Assembly: GCA_003255025.1 (NCBI GenBank)
Contig: QANY01002235.1
Span: 526,260 to 590,259 of the forward strand
Direction of reading: 5' to 3'
Source: Datisca glomerata
Lineage: Eukaryota; Streptophyta; Magnoliopsida; Cucurbitales; Datiscaceae
DNA length: 64,000 nucleotides
In this document: piece after piece, positions 10,474-21,150 of the stretch
Layout: every line of letters begins with the position of its first letter
How positions within the stretch are numbered: position 1 is the first letter of the stretch
The notes under the pieces: model-generated
Told to the model about the DNA's origin: nothing
Seen by the model: only the letters and a program-made list of their open reading frames with translations
Database searches by the model: none
Position numbers and translations under genes: made by a program

Positions 10474-12053
10474 TTATATCTCTCTTTCCTTCCTGGTTGT
10501 TCCTTCTTGCTCTGTAAGCGCAATAACTATGTTGACAATACAAAGAGGTTGTTTCCCAGTGTTGTGCTTGTCTTCCCCGTGATTGCCCCTTTCAACTTCC
10601 CGTTTCTGCTCTTCTTTCTTCATAAATTGACGCAGGTACCCCTCTTTTATCAAATGTTCTATGTAGTTTTTAAGTTGGAAACAGTCCCTTGCATAATGCC
10701 CGCTGCTCTTGTGAAAGCGATAGTACTTATCTTTATCCTTGTAACTTGGCTCTTTTGTGTGTGGGGCCGGCCTCTTCAACCAAGTCTTGTCTTTGATCAT
10801 GTCCAGGACTTGGTTTACTAGAATGGTCAACGACATGTAAGCTTTGTCCCTTGGGTGTACCTTGTCTAAGTCTTGCGTTTGGTACACTATTCTTTCCTGC
10901 TTACTATTTCTCTCATCTTCTCTCTTCAATCCGTCAAACTTTTTCCTTTCAGGTCTCGAACCTCTTTCCCTTTATCTTTACTCATCAGTCTTCCGTTTAG
11001 CGGCTTTCAACAGGCCTCTTTTCTCCTCTTCTATAGTGATGTAGGCTTAAGGCCGTTGAAAGGTTTTCACCTTGGGCAACAGTTTCATCTTGGATAGATC
11101 TTCAAACATGGGTGAGTTTGGGTCTAGTCTTCACCTGAAGGCCAGTCTGGTAACTCGATCATCATAATTTTTGACTTTTACAATCTCGTCCTTAAATCTG
11201 TGGGTGTATTTCCGTAGTGACTCCCCTCTCTTGGCGGAAATCATCAGAAAATACTCTTGTCTTCCATGGCCGCTCAATAGGTAGAATACTATTCTAAGAA
11301 GATAAAGGACATAACAGTAAAATTAGTAATATAATGCACAGGAAGAGAAAGATACATTTCAGCAAAATTAGTAATTGAATGCACAGGCTGGTGGGGAATA
11401 TCATACACATTACTTTGTGATTGTGCGGATACATCATGATTATTTATCTGAATTACCAGAAATGGTCTACGGGATCTGTTTTCCCTTGTAACATTGAAAT
11501 TTGGGTGCCACAAACTTATTAGGTACGAGTGCTGTCAGAATTTAGGGCTTAACGGAGTACGAGTGAGGGATTTAAGGTCGATCTTCCCTGTATTTCTCAG
11601 GTTTCTCATCTGCATAATTTTCTACTCCAACAATTCTTCCACCGCTTCTTTCATTATAACCCGGGACTGACGAGCTTCTCTCGTAGCCTTTTTCATGTGG
11701 TTTTGGGATTGGACTTCTACGTCCTCCCGTTGTACGTTTATGCTGTTCTCGTGATTTTCCTGCCTTACATCTTGCCCGTTGCCCCCGCGTGGATTTCTTG
11801 TTTCTTGTTATTTGCCCTTTGACTGACTTTGGTATGTGTGTCCTTGTAAATTCTTGTTGAAGCGTGCTGATTTGATCCTACACAGTCTTTCATAAACTAT
11901 TCAGCGCTTCTGTGTTCCTTCTTTCCATTACCTGCATCTCGTTTAATATTTCTGCATCATTTCTGTCGGTGGAGTTGGTTGATTCACATGATCGTCTTTA
12001 TTTTTGGTCCCGTTACTCTCATTCAGGAATGTGTTCGATTTGGTTCTAGGCAT
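10474..12053 (-). pseudogene. Tat element 1 gag (broken)
   Basis: The start is taken as the ATG at 12053, right after the LTR and leader, reading MPRTKSNTFLNES. A degenerate capsid core is seen at about 11500-11290 (HSITNF block). The knuckle-like region of Tat gag, YRFHKSSGHYARDCFQLKNY, lies at about 10720, with the first Cys replaced by Tyr. Gag forms the particle and packages element RNA. At least five stops or shifts interrupt it. The equivalent capsid block of Tat element 2 is better preserved. Confidence 0.7.
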
Positions 12054-12099
12054 ACTTAGTGTTTAAGGGGTGGGTTTCTCAAGCTTTTCTCTCAGCTCT

Positions 12100-12655
12100 C
12101 AATGAAAGCACCGAAATGTAAATGAATTTTTCCCCTACACAAATAATATTTATGAAGAGAAAGAGAGAGATGGAGAAAGAGAGATGGAGAGAGAGATGGA
12201 TAAAGAGAGATGGAGAGAGAGATGGAGAGTGTGTGTGTGTGTGTGTGAGGTAAATGCTTTGGGTGTGTTCTTTATTGGATTTAATTAAATTGTGTTCCAT
12301 TCCCCCCTCCCCTATTTATTACATGAGCCTTTATATATCTAGGCCTTTTTTCAAGATGTTGACAAATTAACAATAATAATAACAACAAAAATGGGGGAAT
12401 GGTCACCCTCCCTCTATGTTTTTGGGAGCCTTCTCATGCCCCTAGGATCACTTCTATACTTATGAGATCTTTGTCAGGCGTGGGCTCCCATGCTTTGCCT
12501 ATTCCCTTTGACTATCATCCTATCTTGTCTTGCAACTGTGGGATTAATCGTAACAACACTATTCATCTCACGGTTCTAATCTCCTTCTTCCCATTCTCGC
12601 ACAGTGGAGATCTTCTCGCTGTCTCTTGATTGGTTCTTTCCCATCCACGTAGTAC
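12100..12655 (-). repeat. Putative 5' LTR of Tat element 1
   Basis: Non-coding block between the gag leader and a TA microsatellite. On the minus strand it holds a TATA-like TATATAAAGGC near 12337 and ends near CATTTACA, followed by CGGTGCTTTCATTGAGAGC, a leader seen in other Tat elements. No second LTR is available for comparison, so the ends are approximate. Confidence 0.45.
12154..12248. repeat. GAGA and GTGT microsatellite
   Basis: Imperfect GAGAGAGATGGA units run into a (GT)8 tract. The minus-strand ORF across this block is an artefact of the repeat. Confidence 0.95.
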
Positions 12656-12659
12656 GGTG

Positions 12660-12690
12660 ATATATATATATATNATATATATATATATAC
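12660..12690. repeat. TA microsatellite with one undetermined base
   Basis: A TA run with a single N at 12674, probably an assembly uncertainty in the repeat length. Confidence 0.95.
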
Positions 12691-13141
12691 ACTTTAAATA
12701 GACTTATCAAATATGCCGGTCTGAATTGGGGACGTGATGGCTGAATGATGATTTTCTAATTACATTTTATGTTGGGCTATTTGTATTTTTCCCAAAAATT
12801 GCCCAATCTTGATAATATCCTTGAGTGAAAACAGAGTTGGACCATTTTGAATAGACTGTCGAAATAACACAAATCATCCTCCTAGATCATGTCATGTTAG
12901 AAGTAGTATGAGGTGTCATTTTGATGTTATCTAGATGGTTGAATTTATTTCAAATACTTAAATAATCTATTTTGCAAAATTGTTATATTTTTCTTAAAAT
13001 TTATTTCTTTATACAAGCTAAGACCATTGAATTTAAGGTCATGGGTAAGGGACCAAATTATTTTTTTAGTTTTTAAAATTGTTAAAATTTAAGGAGTAGA
13101 ATCGACTGATCTTTTAACTTGATATCAAAACTTCATTGAGC
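12691..13141. other. AT-rich spacer, no gene seen
   Basis: No coding signal. A 16-mer, TATCAAATATGCCGGT, at about 12705 recurs at about 13917, suggesting both belong to one repeat family. Nothing else was recognised. Confidence 0.5.
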
Positions 13142-13605
13142 ATGTGTTTTGTGTCGTATTATTTTTGGTGTTTCGTGCCCCATAGTTCGACATTGTGTTA
13201 GTGCGTGGCGTAATCGGCTATCATGTGTTGTGATCTAGAAGGGTGTGTTAGAGTAAATCCAACATCGCCTAGGTTTTCCTTTTTAGTGCTGGTTAAAAGG
13301 TTCTAGTATCTCTATCTGTAACACCTATCTTTTAAGTACTAGAATAAACTATGTTTTTCAACTTGATATCATAGCTTAATTTGGCTTCATTTGCGTCGCT
13401 TAGTTACGGCCATTTGATATGCTTAAATTCAGATTTGAGTTGTGGTCCAAGAGATTGTGTTTGAGTGTTGTCATGCATCGTCTGAATATGTCCCTTCTAT
13501 TAGGGTTCAATACCCATCTCCTTCAACACATGGATGTTAAGAAGTATAACCAATTGAACTTTCAACTTAATATCAGAGATTCGTTGGGCATGTTGTCACA
13601 ACATG
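13142..13605 (+). repeat. Degenerate LTR-like repeat unit, copy 1
   Basis: The unit contains GGTGTGTTAGAG, CCAACATCGCCTAG, a TTTAAGTACTAGAATAA block, then TTGATATCATAGC, which resembles a tRNA-Met primer site (TGGTATCAGAGC). A related unit lies at 14088-14547. The short LTR-plus-primer-site arrangement is that of a TRIM-type retroelement, but no clean LTR ends or target duplication were found. Confidence 0.45.
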
Positions 13606-14087
13606 CCTGTGACACGGAACAATAATTGAAAAAAAAAATGGTTTGAAATATAAATTTAGAGCCACCAACAATCATTTTAGGGTGTTGTTGGTCATTCAAT
13701 TTAGAAAAATATTTTGATCTACAAAAACTCAAAGTTGGTTTAGAAGTATTTCGAGTGTGGAGAATGTATTAGCACCCGCTGTATTATTTTTTATGTCTCA
13801 CTTAGTCAAATCTTGTATTAAAAATGAAACAAGTAAATGACAATTGTTAATGCCCGAAATTTAATCAAGCTCAAAGTAGAGTAATTCAATTATTCGAGAT
13901 GGACAGGGGGAATATACCTATCAAATATGCCGGTATGAGTTTATTTACTTTTTGTTTGTTTGAGATTTTTTTAAAATTTTTTTTAGATTTTGGGTATTTT
14001 CTCAGGCTCCGTGAATGGGCTAAAAAATTAAATGGGTATGAAAGATACTAGGTCGGACAAAACATAATATCTACTTATATTTTCTGT
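13606..14087. other. AT-rich spacer, no gene seen
   Basis: Non-coding DNA between the two LTR-like units. It carries the second TATCAAATATGCCGGT. Confidence 0.5.
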
Positions 14088-14640
14088 TTCACATTATTTT
14101 TAGTGTTCTGTACCCCATAGTCCGACATTGTGTTGGTATATCACGCAGTCAACTGTCGTATGTTGTGGGCTATAAGGGTGTGTTGGAACGAATCCAACAT
14201 CGCCTAGTTTTTTCTCTTTAGTGCTGGTTAAATGATTCTAGTATGTCCATCTTTAAAACTTATGTTTTAAGTATTAGAATGAGCTTTTCTTTTAAACTTA
14301 GTATCAAAGCTTGATTTGACTTTTATTTGTGTAAGTTAGTTATGATTATTTGGTATGCTTCGTTTCACATTTGTGTTATTCTATAAGAGTATATGTTGGA
14401 ATGTTGTCGTATATAGCTTGAACATGCCCCTTCTATAAGGCTTTAGTACCGATATCCATTGATATACGAATTTTAAGAAGTAGTATAGGCTGAGATTTTC
14501 AATTTAGTATCAAAATACCATTAGGCATGTGCATGTGCAGCTAAGTTCATTGTTTGTTTCACATAATTGGATTGTTGTGTGTCGTATAATTGGTTGTCAC
14601 ATTTTCTGGATTAGGAGGATGTGTTGGAATGTTCCACATG
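14088..14640 (+). repeat. Degenerate LTR-like repeat unit, copy 2 plus partial copy 3
   Basis: It repeats the order of copy 1: CCCCATAGTCCGACATTGTG, GGTGTGTTGGAACG, CCAACATCGCCTAG, then TTAGTATCAAAGC. From about 14548 the unit begins again (TGTTTCACATAATTG, GTGTTGGAATG) and breaks off at 14640. This is consistent with a tandem unit of about 460 bp. Confidence 0.45.
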
Positions 14641-14904
14641 AAGGAATCGTCATAGTAGAAAATACTAAATCTTGAAAAATTTGAGAAACAACCATCTATA
14701 CGGATTAAGAAAAATATCTCTTTGAAGTGTGAAGATAAAAAATCAAAATCTGATAGTCTTCCTTACTATTCCTCGGACTGTCAATCAAAAACACGAATGG
14801 GTGTGTGAACAGGTAAAAAATACTTCCCTGCCACGAGGAACAAAAGGGACTCACCCAGGACTCATGAGATGCGTCGAGAAAGTACAAACAGATGACTGGC
14901 TGAA
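14641..14904. other. Spacer, no gene seen
   Basis: Small overlapping frames on both strands show no recognisable protein. It lies just beyond the 3' side of Tat element 2. Confidence 0.4.
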
Positions 14905-15055
14905 GTCGCGAGACATCTCAAGAACAGAAGGTCATCGCCTCCAGAATGAAAACTGACAGCTCGAGAATGGGAGATCAATGCCTCGAGAATGGCAACCGAC
15001 ATCTCGAGAACGGGAGATCATCACCTCCGAAACGAGAAATGACATCTCGAGTCGC
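14905..15055. repeat. Short tandem repeat (GACATCTCGAGAACGGGAG family), left of Tat element 2
   Basis: About five degenerate units of roughly 28-30 bp alternate GACATCTCGAGAAC with ATCATCACCTCC-type halves. The same repeat occurs on the other side of the element at 20155-20335. Confidence 0.85.
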
Positions 15056-15064
15056 CTGTTTGCA

Positions 15065-15365
15065 CTTCTTTAGTCTTCTTTCATTTTGAAAGTAGGATTT
15101 ATAGGATGCCCCTAGTTTTTCTTTTGGAAATAGGACTTAAGAACTGCGCCTCCCAATGAATTTTTATAGCCTTAGTTCCTTCTGAAAGTAGGACTTATGA
15201 ATTGTTCCTCCCAAAGACTTTTTATGCCCTTAGTTCCTTATGAGAGTAGGACTTTTGAGCTGCCCCTCCCAATGACTTTTTAGGCCCTTAGTTTCTTCTG
15301 AGAGAAAGACTAATGAGCTACCCCTCCCAAAAACTTTTTATACTCGTAGCTCTGTTATCAGTAGT
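15065..15365. repeat. About 58-bp tandem repeat, 3' region of Tat element 2
   Basis: Five or so units with CCCTTAGTTCCTTCTGA, GTAGGACTTATGA and CCCCTCCCAAAGACTTTTTA. It is homologous to the array at 6295-6605 and lies in the same place relative to integrase. Confidence 0.9.
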
Positions 15366-15469
15366 AGTCCGGCTAAGGAGGGAAGTTCGACCCTACTATT
15401 TTTACATGGAAAACTTTTAAGGAAGAAGTACGGGAAAGATGTCTCATTATAATGGGTATTTTACATTCT

Positions 15470-16365
15470 TTACACAAAATATTTTTTCAGATGAATTGTG
15501 TTCCATGGTTTCTGCAATTCCATTCCTTCACCTATTTCCAAGTGGCAATAACCGCTTCCTCCTATTTTACGGATGATGTACGGTCCTTCCCATGTCGGCC
15601 CAAGCTTTCCTTCCATTTGGAAGATTTGACTGAGGACCAGTTCTCCTGTCTGGAATCCCCGTTTCCTCACTTTTTTTTCCAGAAAATAAGATCTCCTTTG
15701 TTAATTGTCACGAACCATTCTGATCAGGGCCACTTCTATTCTTTCCTCTACTTCTTCAAGACTGCTTTCAAGAGCTTCCCGTTTTGTTGTTCGTTTAGTT
15801 CAAACCTGATGGTAGGGTTTCCAATTTCTACTGGGATGACCGTTTCTGTTTCGTATGATAATGAAAATGAGGTTTCTCCCGTTGTTTCTCTCAGGGCCAT
15901 TCTGTATGCCCATAGGACTGCGGGTGATTCTTTTACTCATTTTCCTTTTGCGGATTCTAGATGCTTCTTTAGGTTATCAAGTATGACTCAGCTCGATCTT
16001 TCCACTTGTCTGTTCCCCTCGGGGTAGTAAGGCGTGGAGAAGCGATTCGTTATTTTTAGATCTTTACAAAATTTTCTTACCATACCTACACATCAAACTC
16101 TTCATAGGAACCCTTTTACCTCTTCCTCACGAATTTTGGAGAAGGCTTCCGTCTGGATCCACTTAGTGAAATAGTTCGTTGCAACTAACAACAAGTTTTT
16201 TTTAGCAGACGCCATGGGGAGTGGTCCAACAATGTCTAAGGCCCATTTCATGAACGGCCAAGGACAAACCACAGTTTTGAGTTCCCTAGGGTTCATTTTT
16301 GTTATGAGCGTGAAATGTTGACACTTGTCGCATTTTTTCGCATACTGTTTGGTGTCTTGATGCAT
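15470..16365 (-). pseudogene. Tat element 2 integrase core and C-terminus
   Basis: Minus strand: the frame 16365-16102 has CDKCQHF, then WPFMKWALDIVGPLP (first catalytic Asp) and LLVATNYFTKWIQTEAF (second part). After a broken stretch, the C-terminal block 15670-15470 has LGPTWEGPYIIRKIGGSGYCHL and ends WNTIHLKKYF, the usual end of Tat integrases. It would act in nuclear insertion of cDNA. Breaks lie between 16102 and 15670. Confidence 0.75.
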
Positions 16366-16384
16366 TTGGGGCTAGTAGTATCCT

Positions 16385-16789
16385 TCAATTCATGACTTTA
16401 TAGGCTAGTGATCTGCCTCTGGTGTGGTTTCCGCATATTCCCTCATGAGTTTCTACTAGTACATACTTGGATTCTTTTTCTCGTAGGAACTCCAGGTATG
16501 GTCCTGCAAACATTTTCTTATATAATACTCTGTTAACCATTGTGTACCTAATACTTCGTTGTAGTGTCTTTTTGGCAAGTAGCTTATCTTCAGAAAGCAT
16601 TCTATTTTTGAGCAAGTGGATTATGTTGTCCTGCCAACTCGGCTCCCATTCAATTTCTATATCGGACACGTTAGTTAAAGGGAGCGAGATGCTTGGTTCT
16701 TTCAGAACTTCCACGGGGACGTTCCTTCTGTAAGGAAGATGTGATGAAGATCCCAAGTTTGCTAGGGCATAAGCATGCCCGTTCTTCAT
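16385..16789 (-). pseudogene. Tat element 2 RNase H-integrase linker and H2C2 domain
   Basis: A 134-codon frame. The first part (ANLGSSSHLPYRRNVPVEVL) is the linker after the archaeal-type RNase H. The second part contains ETHEGICGNHTRGRSLAYKV, the histidine pair of the H2C2 integrase finger. It stops before the CxxC half, which continues in the next frame at 16365. The equivalent frame in Tat element 1 is at 7688-7975. Confidence 0.7.
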
Positions 16790-16799
16790 TCTTGAAATT

Positions 16800-17500
16800 T
16801 TTTGGATTTCATAATTTGTTTAACGTTTTGAGGAGATCCTTCGCCCATTATAAGCATTTTATCATCCGTTCATCCTTTGCTATGTATTCGCTCGTAACTT
16901 GTTTTACGATCAGCATGGAATCACATAAAATATTAACTTTAGTTACATCATATTATTGTACCAGGGATATTCTCGCGATCAACGCTTCATACTCCGCTTC
17001 ATTATTTAACGCATTAAATTCGAAGGAGATGGAATGCTCCAAGACTTTCCCAAAGGGAGTTTGTGCCACCACCCCTGCTCCTATTCCTCTATTGTTTTGA
17101 AGCCCCATCTATAAAGAGTGTCCAGGCTCGAATTCCCCTTCAACGTCCCCTTTCTGTGAAGTCGGCTACGAAGTCCGCTAATGTATGCTTATTGATGCTT
17201 GGGGCTCATAGCTGATGTCGTATTGGTTCAGCTCAATTGACCATTTTTCTATTCTTCCGCTTGTCTCCATCAAGTTCATAAGGCTTTTAATGGGAGATTC
17301 AGTCAATACTTTGATGCTATGGGCTTAGAAGTAGGGCCTCAACATTCGTGCTGTAGTTACAAGCGCTAATACTAGTTTATCCATTCATTTATACCTTATT
17401 TTCGCCGTTACAAGGCTTTTACTTACAAAGTATACAGGCTTCTGCTTCCTTTGTTCTTCTTTGATGAGTACCGCACTGACTGCCCACATTGAGATGGCTA
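16800..17500 (-). pseudogene. Tat element 2 dual RNase H region (broken)
   Basis: Minus strand: classical RNase H pieces at about 17500-17160 are followed by archaeal-type RNase H pieces at about 17140-16800. The EYEAL-type block and the D-S-M-L-I-V-K-Q block near 16910 are readable. Two RNase H domains in series support the Tat assignment. Stops and shifts occur throughout. Confidence 0.6.
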
Positions 17501-18360
17501 CATATAACCAAATTTGTTCGCCTGTAATAGGTTTGGAGAGTAAAGGAGGGGTAGTCAGGTACTCTCTAATTTTTGTAAACGTTTCTTCACAGTCTTCATT
17601 CCAATCGCTTGTGGAATTTTTTTACAATCTTTCGAAAAAGGTTTACATGTGTCTGTTGACCTGGAGATGCACCTCTTTAGGGCGGCCAATCTTCCCGTTA
17701 GACCCTAGATTTCTTCGAGGTTCTGCGAGGACCACATTTCCATAATTGCCTTCACTTGGTCCGGGTTTACTTGGATTCCCCGTTGTGTAATTAGATGTCC
17801 AAGGAACTTTCTTGCTGACACCTCAAAAGTGCATTTCTCCGGGTTTAGCTTCATGAAATTTTGCCTTAGAACAGAGAAGACTTCTTCAAGGTCCTGAATG
17901 TATTTTCCCTGCTTTTTACTTTTGATTACCATGTCATCAACATAGACTTTCATATTTTTTCCAATTTGCTCGAACAAAACTTTGTTCACCAAACTTTGAT
18001 AGGTTGCGCGAGAATTTTTAGCCCAAAGGGCATGACTTTGTAGTAATAGACGTCGTACTCATTAATGAAGGACGTCTTTTCCTGATCAGGTTGAAACATC
18101 TTTTTCTGATTGTAACCTGAGTAAACGTCCATGAAGCTGAACAGTTCATGCCCAAAAGTGGCGTCTACCATCTGATCTATCCTTGGCAGCGGGTATACGT
18201 CTTTGGGGCATGCTTTGTTTAGGTGGACGTGGATTCTTCACTTTCCGTTCTTTTTTTTGCACCATTACTATGTTAGCGATCCATTCGGGGTAGTTCACCT
18301 CTCTGATGAAACTTGCCGCTAAGAGCTTCTCAACTTCTTCTTTAATCGTTGATTCCTTTC
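17500..18360 (-). pseudogene. Tat element 2 reverse transcriptase (broken)
   Basis: Minus strand: FMDVYSGYNQKKMFQPDQEK (about 18140-18080), VMPFGLK (near 18020), the catalytic YVDDMVIKSKK (near 17940), and LNPEKCTFEVSARKFLGHL (17850). A frame change follows MPFGLK. The fingers domain upstream (18360-18180) is readable only in pieces. It is better preserved than in Tat element 1. Confidence 0.8.
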
Positions 18361-18589
18361 AGGGGTGAAGCTTATCTTTTTTTGTTTCATAGGTTTCATA
18401 GTGGGATTAGTGTTTAACCTATGGCAGATAATTTTTTCTAGGATGCTGGGCATTTCCTACACTGCTACTACGCACACATCTTTGTTTTCCCTTAGCAATT
18501 CTATCAACTTCTTTTTCTCACTTTCTTCGCGACGGGCGCCAATGTTTGTTATCGTACATTGGGTCATCCTGCCCGCTTGATGTAATTGC

Positions 18590-19125
18590 TATAGATCCAT
18601 GGGTCCCTCGGCCTTTTCTCTTTGAAGATTCTAAAGCAATTATTGAACAGATACGAGCCGCGATCTAGTCACCTTTTATTGTTTTCGCTCCTTCTTAGGA
18701 CGGGTATTTCAACACTTGGTAGAATGTTGACGGTACAACTTTCATTTTGTGGAGCCAAGTCCTTCCTAGGATTGCTCTGTATGGGGAAGTTGTTTCCAGC
18801 ACCATGAATCCGCTCATATGGTTTAACGGGTGTGCGCTTACTAGGAGCATTAGGGTTCCTTCTGAACAGTTAATGGATTGGATCAATGGTTCTAATGTTC
18901 CTTGTAATTTTTATCGCCCACGAACATTTTCTCTATGGTTGCCCGATATAAGATGTTTACTGCGCTTCCATCTTCTACCAAGACTATCCTTAACAAGCAG
19001 TTGCCAACCTGAATTGAAATAACAAGGGCATCATTATGGTGCTCGTCATTTTCTAGATCGGAGTCACTGAACACAACCGGCAAGTCCTCGTTGCTAATTG
19101 AGTGCTTCAGCTGATGTCTTTCCAA
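18590..19125 (-). pseudogene. Tat element 2 protease
   Basis: The frame 19125-18892 has HHNDALVISIQVGNCLLRIV, then the active-site motif VEDGSAVNILY with D-G-S kept. The frame 18886-18695 continues with AILGRTWLHKMKVVPSTFYQ. The two are separated by a shift near 18890. The function is Gag-Pol cleavage. Confidence 0.75.
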
Positions 19126-19139
19126 TGTTGGCCATTTTC

Positions 19140-20252
19140 AATATATCTTCATTTCCTTTTTGATTATCCCTTCTTGCTCGGTTAATGCTATAACTTTGTC
19201 GACGATGCGTAGGGACTGTTTCCCTTTATTCTTTCTATCCTCTTCCCCGTTGTCTTTTTCAATCTCGTGTTTCTGTTAATCTCTTTTCACAAATTGGCTA
19301 AGGTACCATTCTTTGATTAGTTGTTCAATATAGTCTTTGAGCTAAAAGAAGTCTCGCGTGTAATGTCTTTACTCTTATGAGAGGAGAAATATTTTTCTGT
19401 CTTTTTAGCTAGGTTCTTTAGTGAACAGGGCTGGTCTTTTCATCTAAGATTTATCTTTGACTGTCTCAAGTATTTGGTTGATCGGGATGGTCAATGATGT
19501 GTAGATCTTATCCCTCGGGTGGATTCTGTCAAAATCTCACCTCTGTTGGGGAATCTTGTTCTGTTGGGCCTTCTTCCCATCCACTCTTTCTGTTTCGTCA
19601 TACTTCCTCCCTTCAGGCATTGAGCTCATTTCTCGCTTCTGAGATTCTTCTTCCTTTCGTTCAACCGTTCTTCACATACTTCTCTTCTCTTCCTCTAACA
19701 TAATATAAGCTCGTGCCCGTTGAAAAACCTCTTCCATGGAAATGGGCTTTACTTTGAATAGGTAATGAAAAAAGGTGATTCTGGGTCCAAATCTCATCAA
19801 AAGGCCAATATGGGGAACTTATCGTCGTAGTTCTCGATCTTGACCATTTCGTCATTAAAGCGGTGAGTGTATTCTCGCAGGGACACCCTTTCCTTGGTGG
19901 AGATCGTCATCAGATGTTCCGAGTCTTCCATGATGGTACGGTATGTTGGGTACTATTTTATAAAAACTAAGGACATAATATCGAAGTTAGTGATGGAGTG
20001 CATTGGTAAGGAGTGGTACCACTTGAAAGTCATCCCATCTAAACTGGTAGGGAAAATTCTACACATCGACTTATCGTCATGTTGGTACAACGTCATGTCT
20101 TGTTTGAATCGTCGCAGATGGTCTATAGGATAAGGCTTTCCTTCATAACATTTGATGGAAACTGACATCTCCAGAACAAGAAATGACATCTCCAGATCGG
20201 GAACTGACAATTCGAGAACGGGAGGCATCGCCTCTAGAACGGGAACCAACAT
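19140..20252 (-). pseudogene. Tat element 2 gag (broken)
   Basis: The capsid core is clear at about 20160-19953: YEGKPYPIDHLRRFKQDMTL, then MCRIFPTSLDGMTFKWYHSL and HSITNF. Downstream parts (19950-19140) follow in shifted frames with the lysine/glutamate-rich linker and a knuckle remnant near 19370. Upstream of residue KCYEGK the frame runs directly into the short GACATCTCC-type repeat, which reads as VLEMS-type peptides. The true N-terminus has therefore been replaced or lost. Confidence 0.7.
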
Positions 20253-20335
20253 CTCAAGAATGAGAGATCATGGCCTCTAGAACGGGAACCGACATCTCGT
20301 GAATAGGGGATCATTACCTCCTGGACGCGACATAA
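20155..20335. repeat. Short tandem repeat (GACATCTCGAGAACGGGAG family), right of Tat element 2
   Basis: About six units such as CTGACATCTCCAGAAC, ACCGACATCTCGTGAATA and ATCGCCTCTAGAACGGGA. It belongs to the same family as 14905-15055. Confidence 0.85.
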
Positions 20336-20630
20336 CGTCAGAACGGAAAAGAGAGTTCAGACTGACAGTCAAGTGATCATGATATCTATAAGTGAGCATC
20401 ACTTGGACAAGACAGATTGGTAAGTCTCTAATTGGCTCGGAACCATAGGGAACAACCATTTGATAATGATTGATGAACGGTTGAGTGTGACATATTAAGA
20501 TAAAGAAGAAAGGAGATCCCATGAATGAGTGTTATCCTAGGCCTGACCTTATATGATATTTTGATTATTTTTTGGTTATTTTTAATTAAACCCACGCAAT
20601 TGGGTAAATACAAATGAAGGTAATCTATTA
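20336..20630. other. Spacer between Tat element 2 and the duplicated segment
   Basis: No gene recognised. The right edge at 20630/20631 is the left breakpoint of segmental copy 1. Confidence 0.5.
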
Positions 20631-21071
20631 GCACCGCTGTGAAAGCTTAGAGAAAGCAAGGTGTGCGACGCTATGAAAACAGTGAAAGGGCTAGGGTAAG
20701 ACCAGAGGGGGAGAGAGAGAGAGAGCTTAGAGGAGGTAGGTTTGGGAAAAATGGAAGAGTGAGAGAGATTGAAGGTTAGAGGTTATGCGACTAATGAGTG
20801 AGAGATAGGGTTCTCAAAGCCAAAGGGACGTGGATATATATATCTCATCAAAACCCAATGTTTTAAGAATATATATTATGATGCGGTTCGGTTCAGTTCG
20901 ATGCGATTTTCTTGATAAAATTACAAACCGAACCGAACATAATAGTTTTTTGTATGTTAGAACTGAACTGAATTGTCCAAAATACTAAAACCGACCTAAC
21001 CGATGCGATTCGGCTCGGTTCGGTCAGTTTTAACGGTTTAGACGGCTCCGGCGATTTTACTTGCAGCCCTA
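20631..21071. mobile_element. hAT-like element, right part only (truncated at breakpoint)
   Basis: It matches 31350-31790, including the subterminal AACCGAACCG motifs and the end TTGCAGCCCTA. TTTGTAAC follows directly, the target duplication of the whole copy. The left 700 bp and left terminal repeat are absent. Confidence 0.85.
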
Positions 21072-21150
21072 TTTGTAACCCAATTTGGCAGTCGAAAAGT
21101 TACGATTTTAATAATATGTACGTTCAAGAAAATTAAAGAGCAAAGGAGCT
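21072..21150 (-). pseudogene. LINE reverse transcriptase scrap in copy 1
   Basis: On the minus strand it reads FSTAKLGYK, a block that in copy 2 continues into the LINE across the hAT insertion (ASWG, then LLNYGLYWNIGDG). In copy 1 only this scrap remains. Confidence 0.5.

Larger units (their letters stand above)
4780..12655 (-). mobile_element. Tat-lineage Ty3/gypsy retrotransposon 1 (decayed)
   Basis: Read on the minus strand, the order is putative 5' LTR, gag, protease, RT, RNase H, a second RNase H, integrase, minisatellite, and an ORF on the opposite strand. Two RNase H domains and an antisense extra ORF after pol are known marks of the plant Tat clade (Ogre, Retand and relatives). Many stops and shifts break every gene. 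No 3' LTR was found at the left end, where the element abuts a 31-bp tandem array and the pararetrovirus relic, so the element is 3' truncated. Confidence 0.8.
14905..20335 (-). mobile_element. Tat-lineage Ty3/gypsy retrotransposon 2 (decayed)
   Basis: Minus strand: gag, protease, RT, RNase H, second RNase H, integrase, then a 3' minisatellite. Its sequences align block by block with Tat element 1, and the two are members of one family. It lacks an identifiable antisense ORF and recognisable LTRs. Both sides end in the same short GACATCTCGAGAAC-type repeat. Stops and shifts break all genes. Confidence 0.75.

Noticed and set aside
12079..12300. Minus-strand ORF with His-Thr and Ser-Leu runs
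   Set aside because: Translation of GA/GT microsatellites in a putative LTR.
15452..16027. 191-codon plus-strand ORF beside Tat element 2, considered as an antisense extra ORF
   Set aside because: It lies over integrase coding sequence on the other strand and has no coiled-coil or Transposase_28 character.
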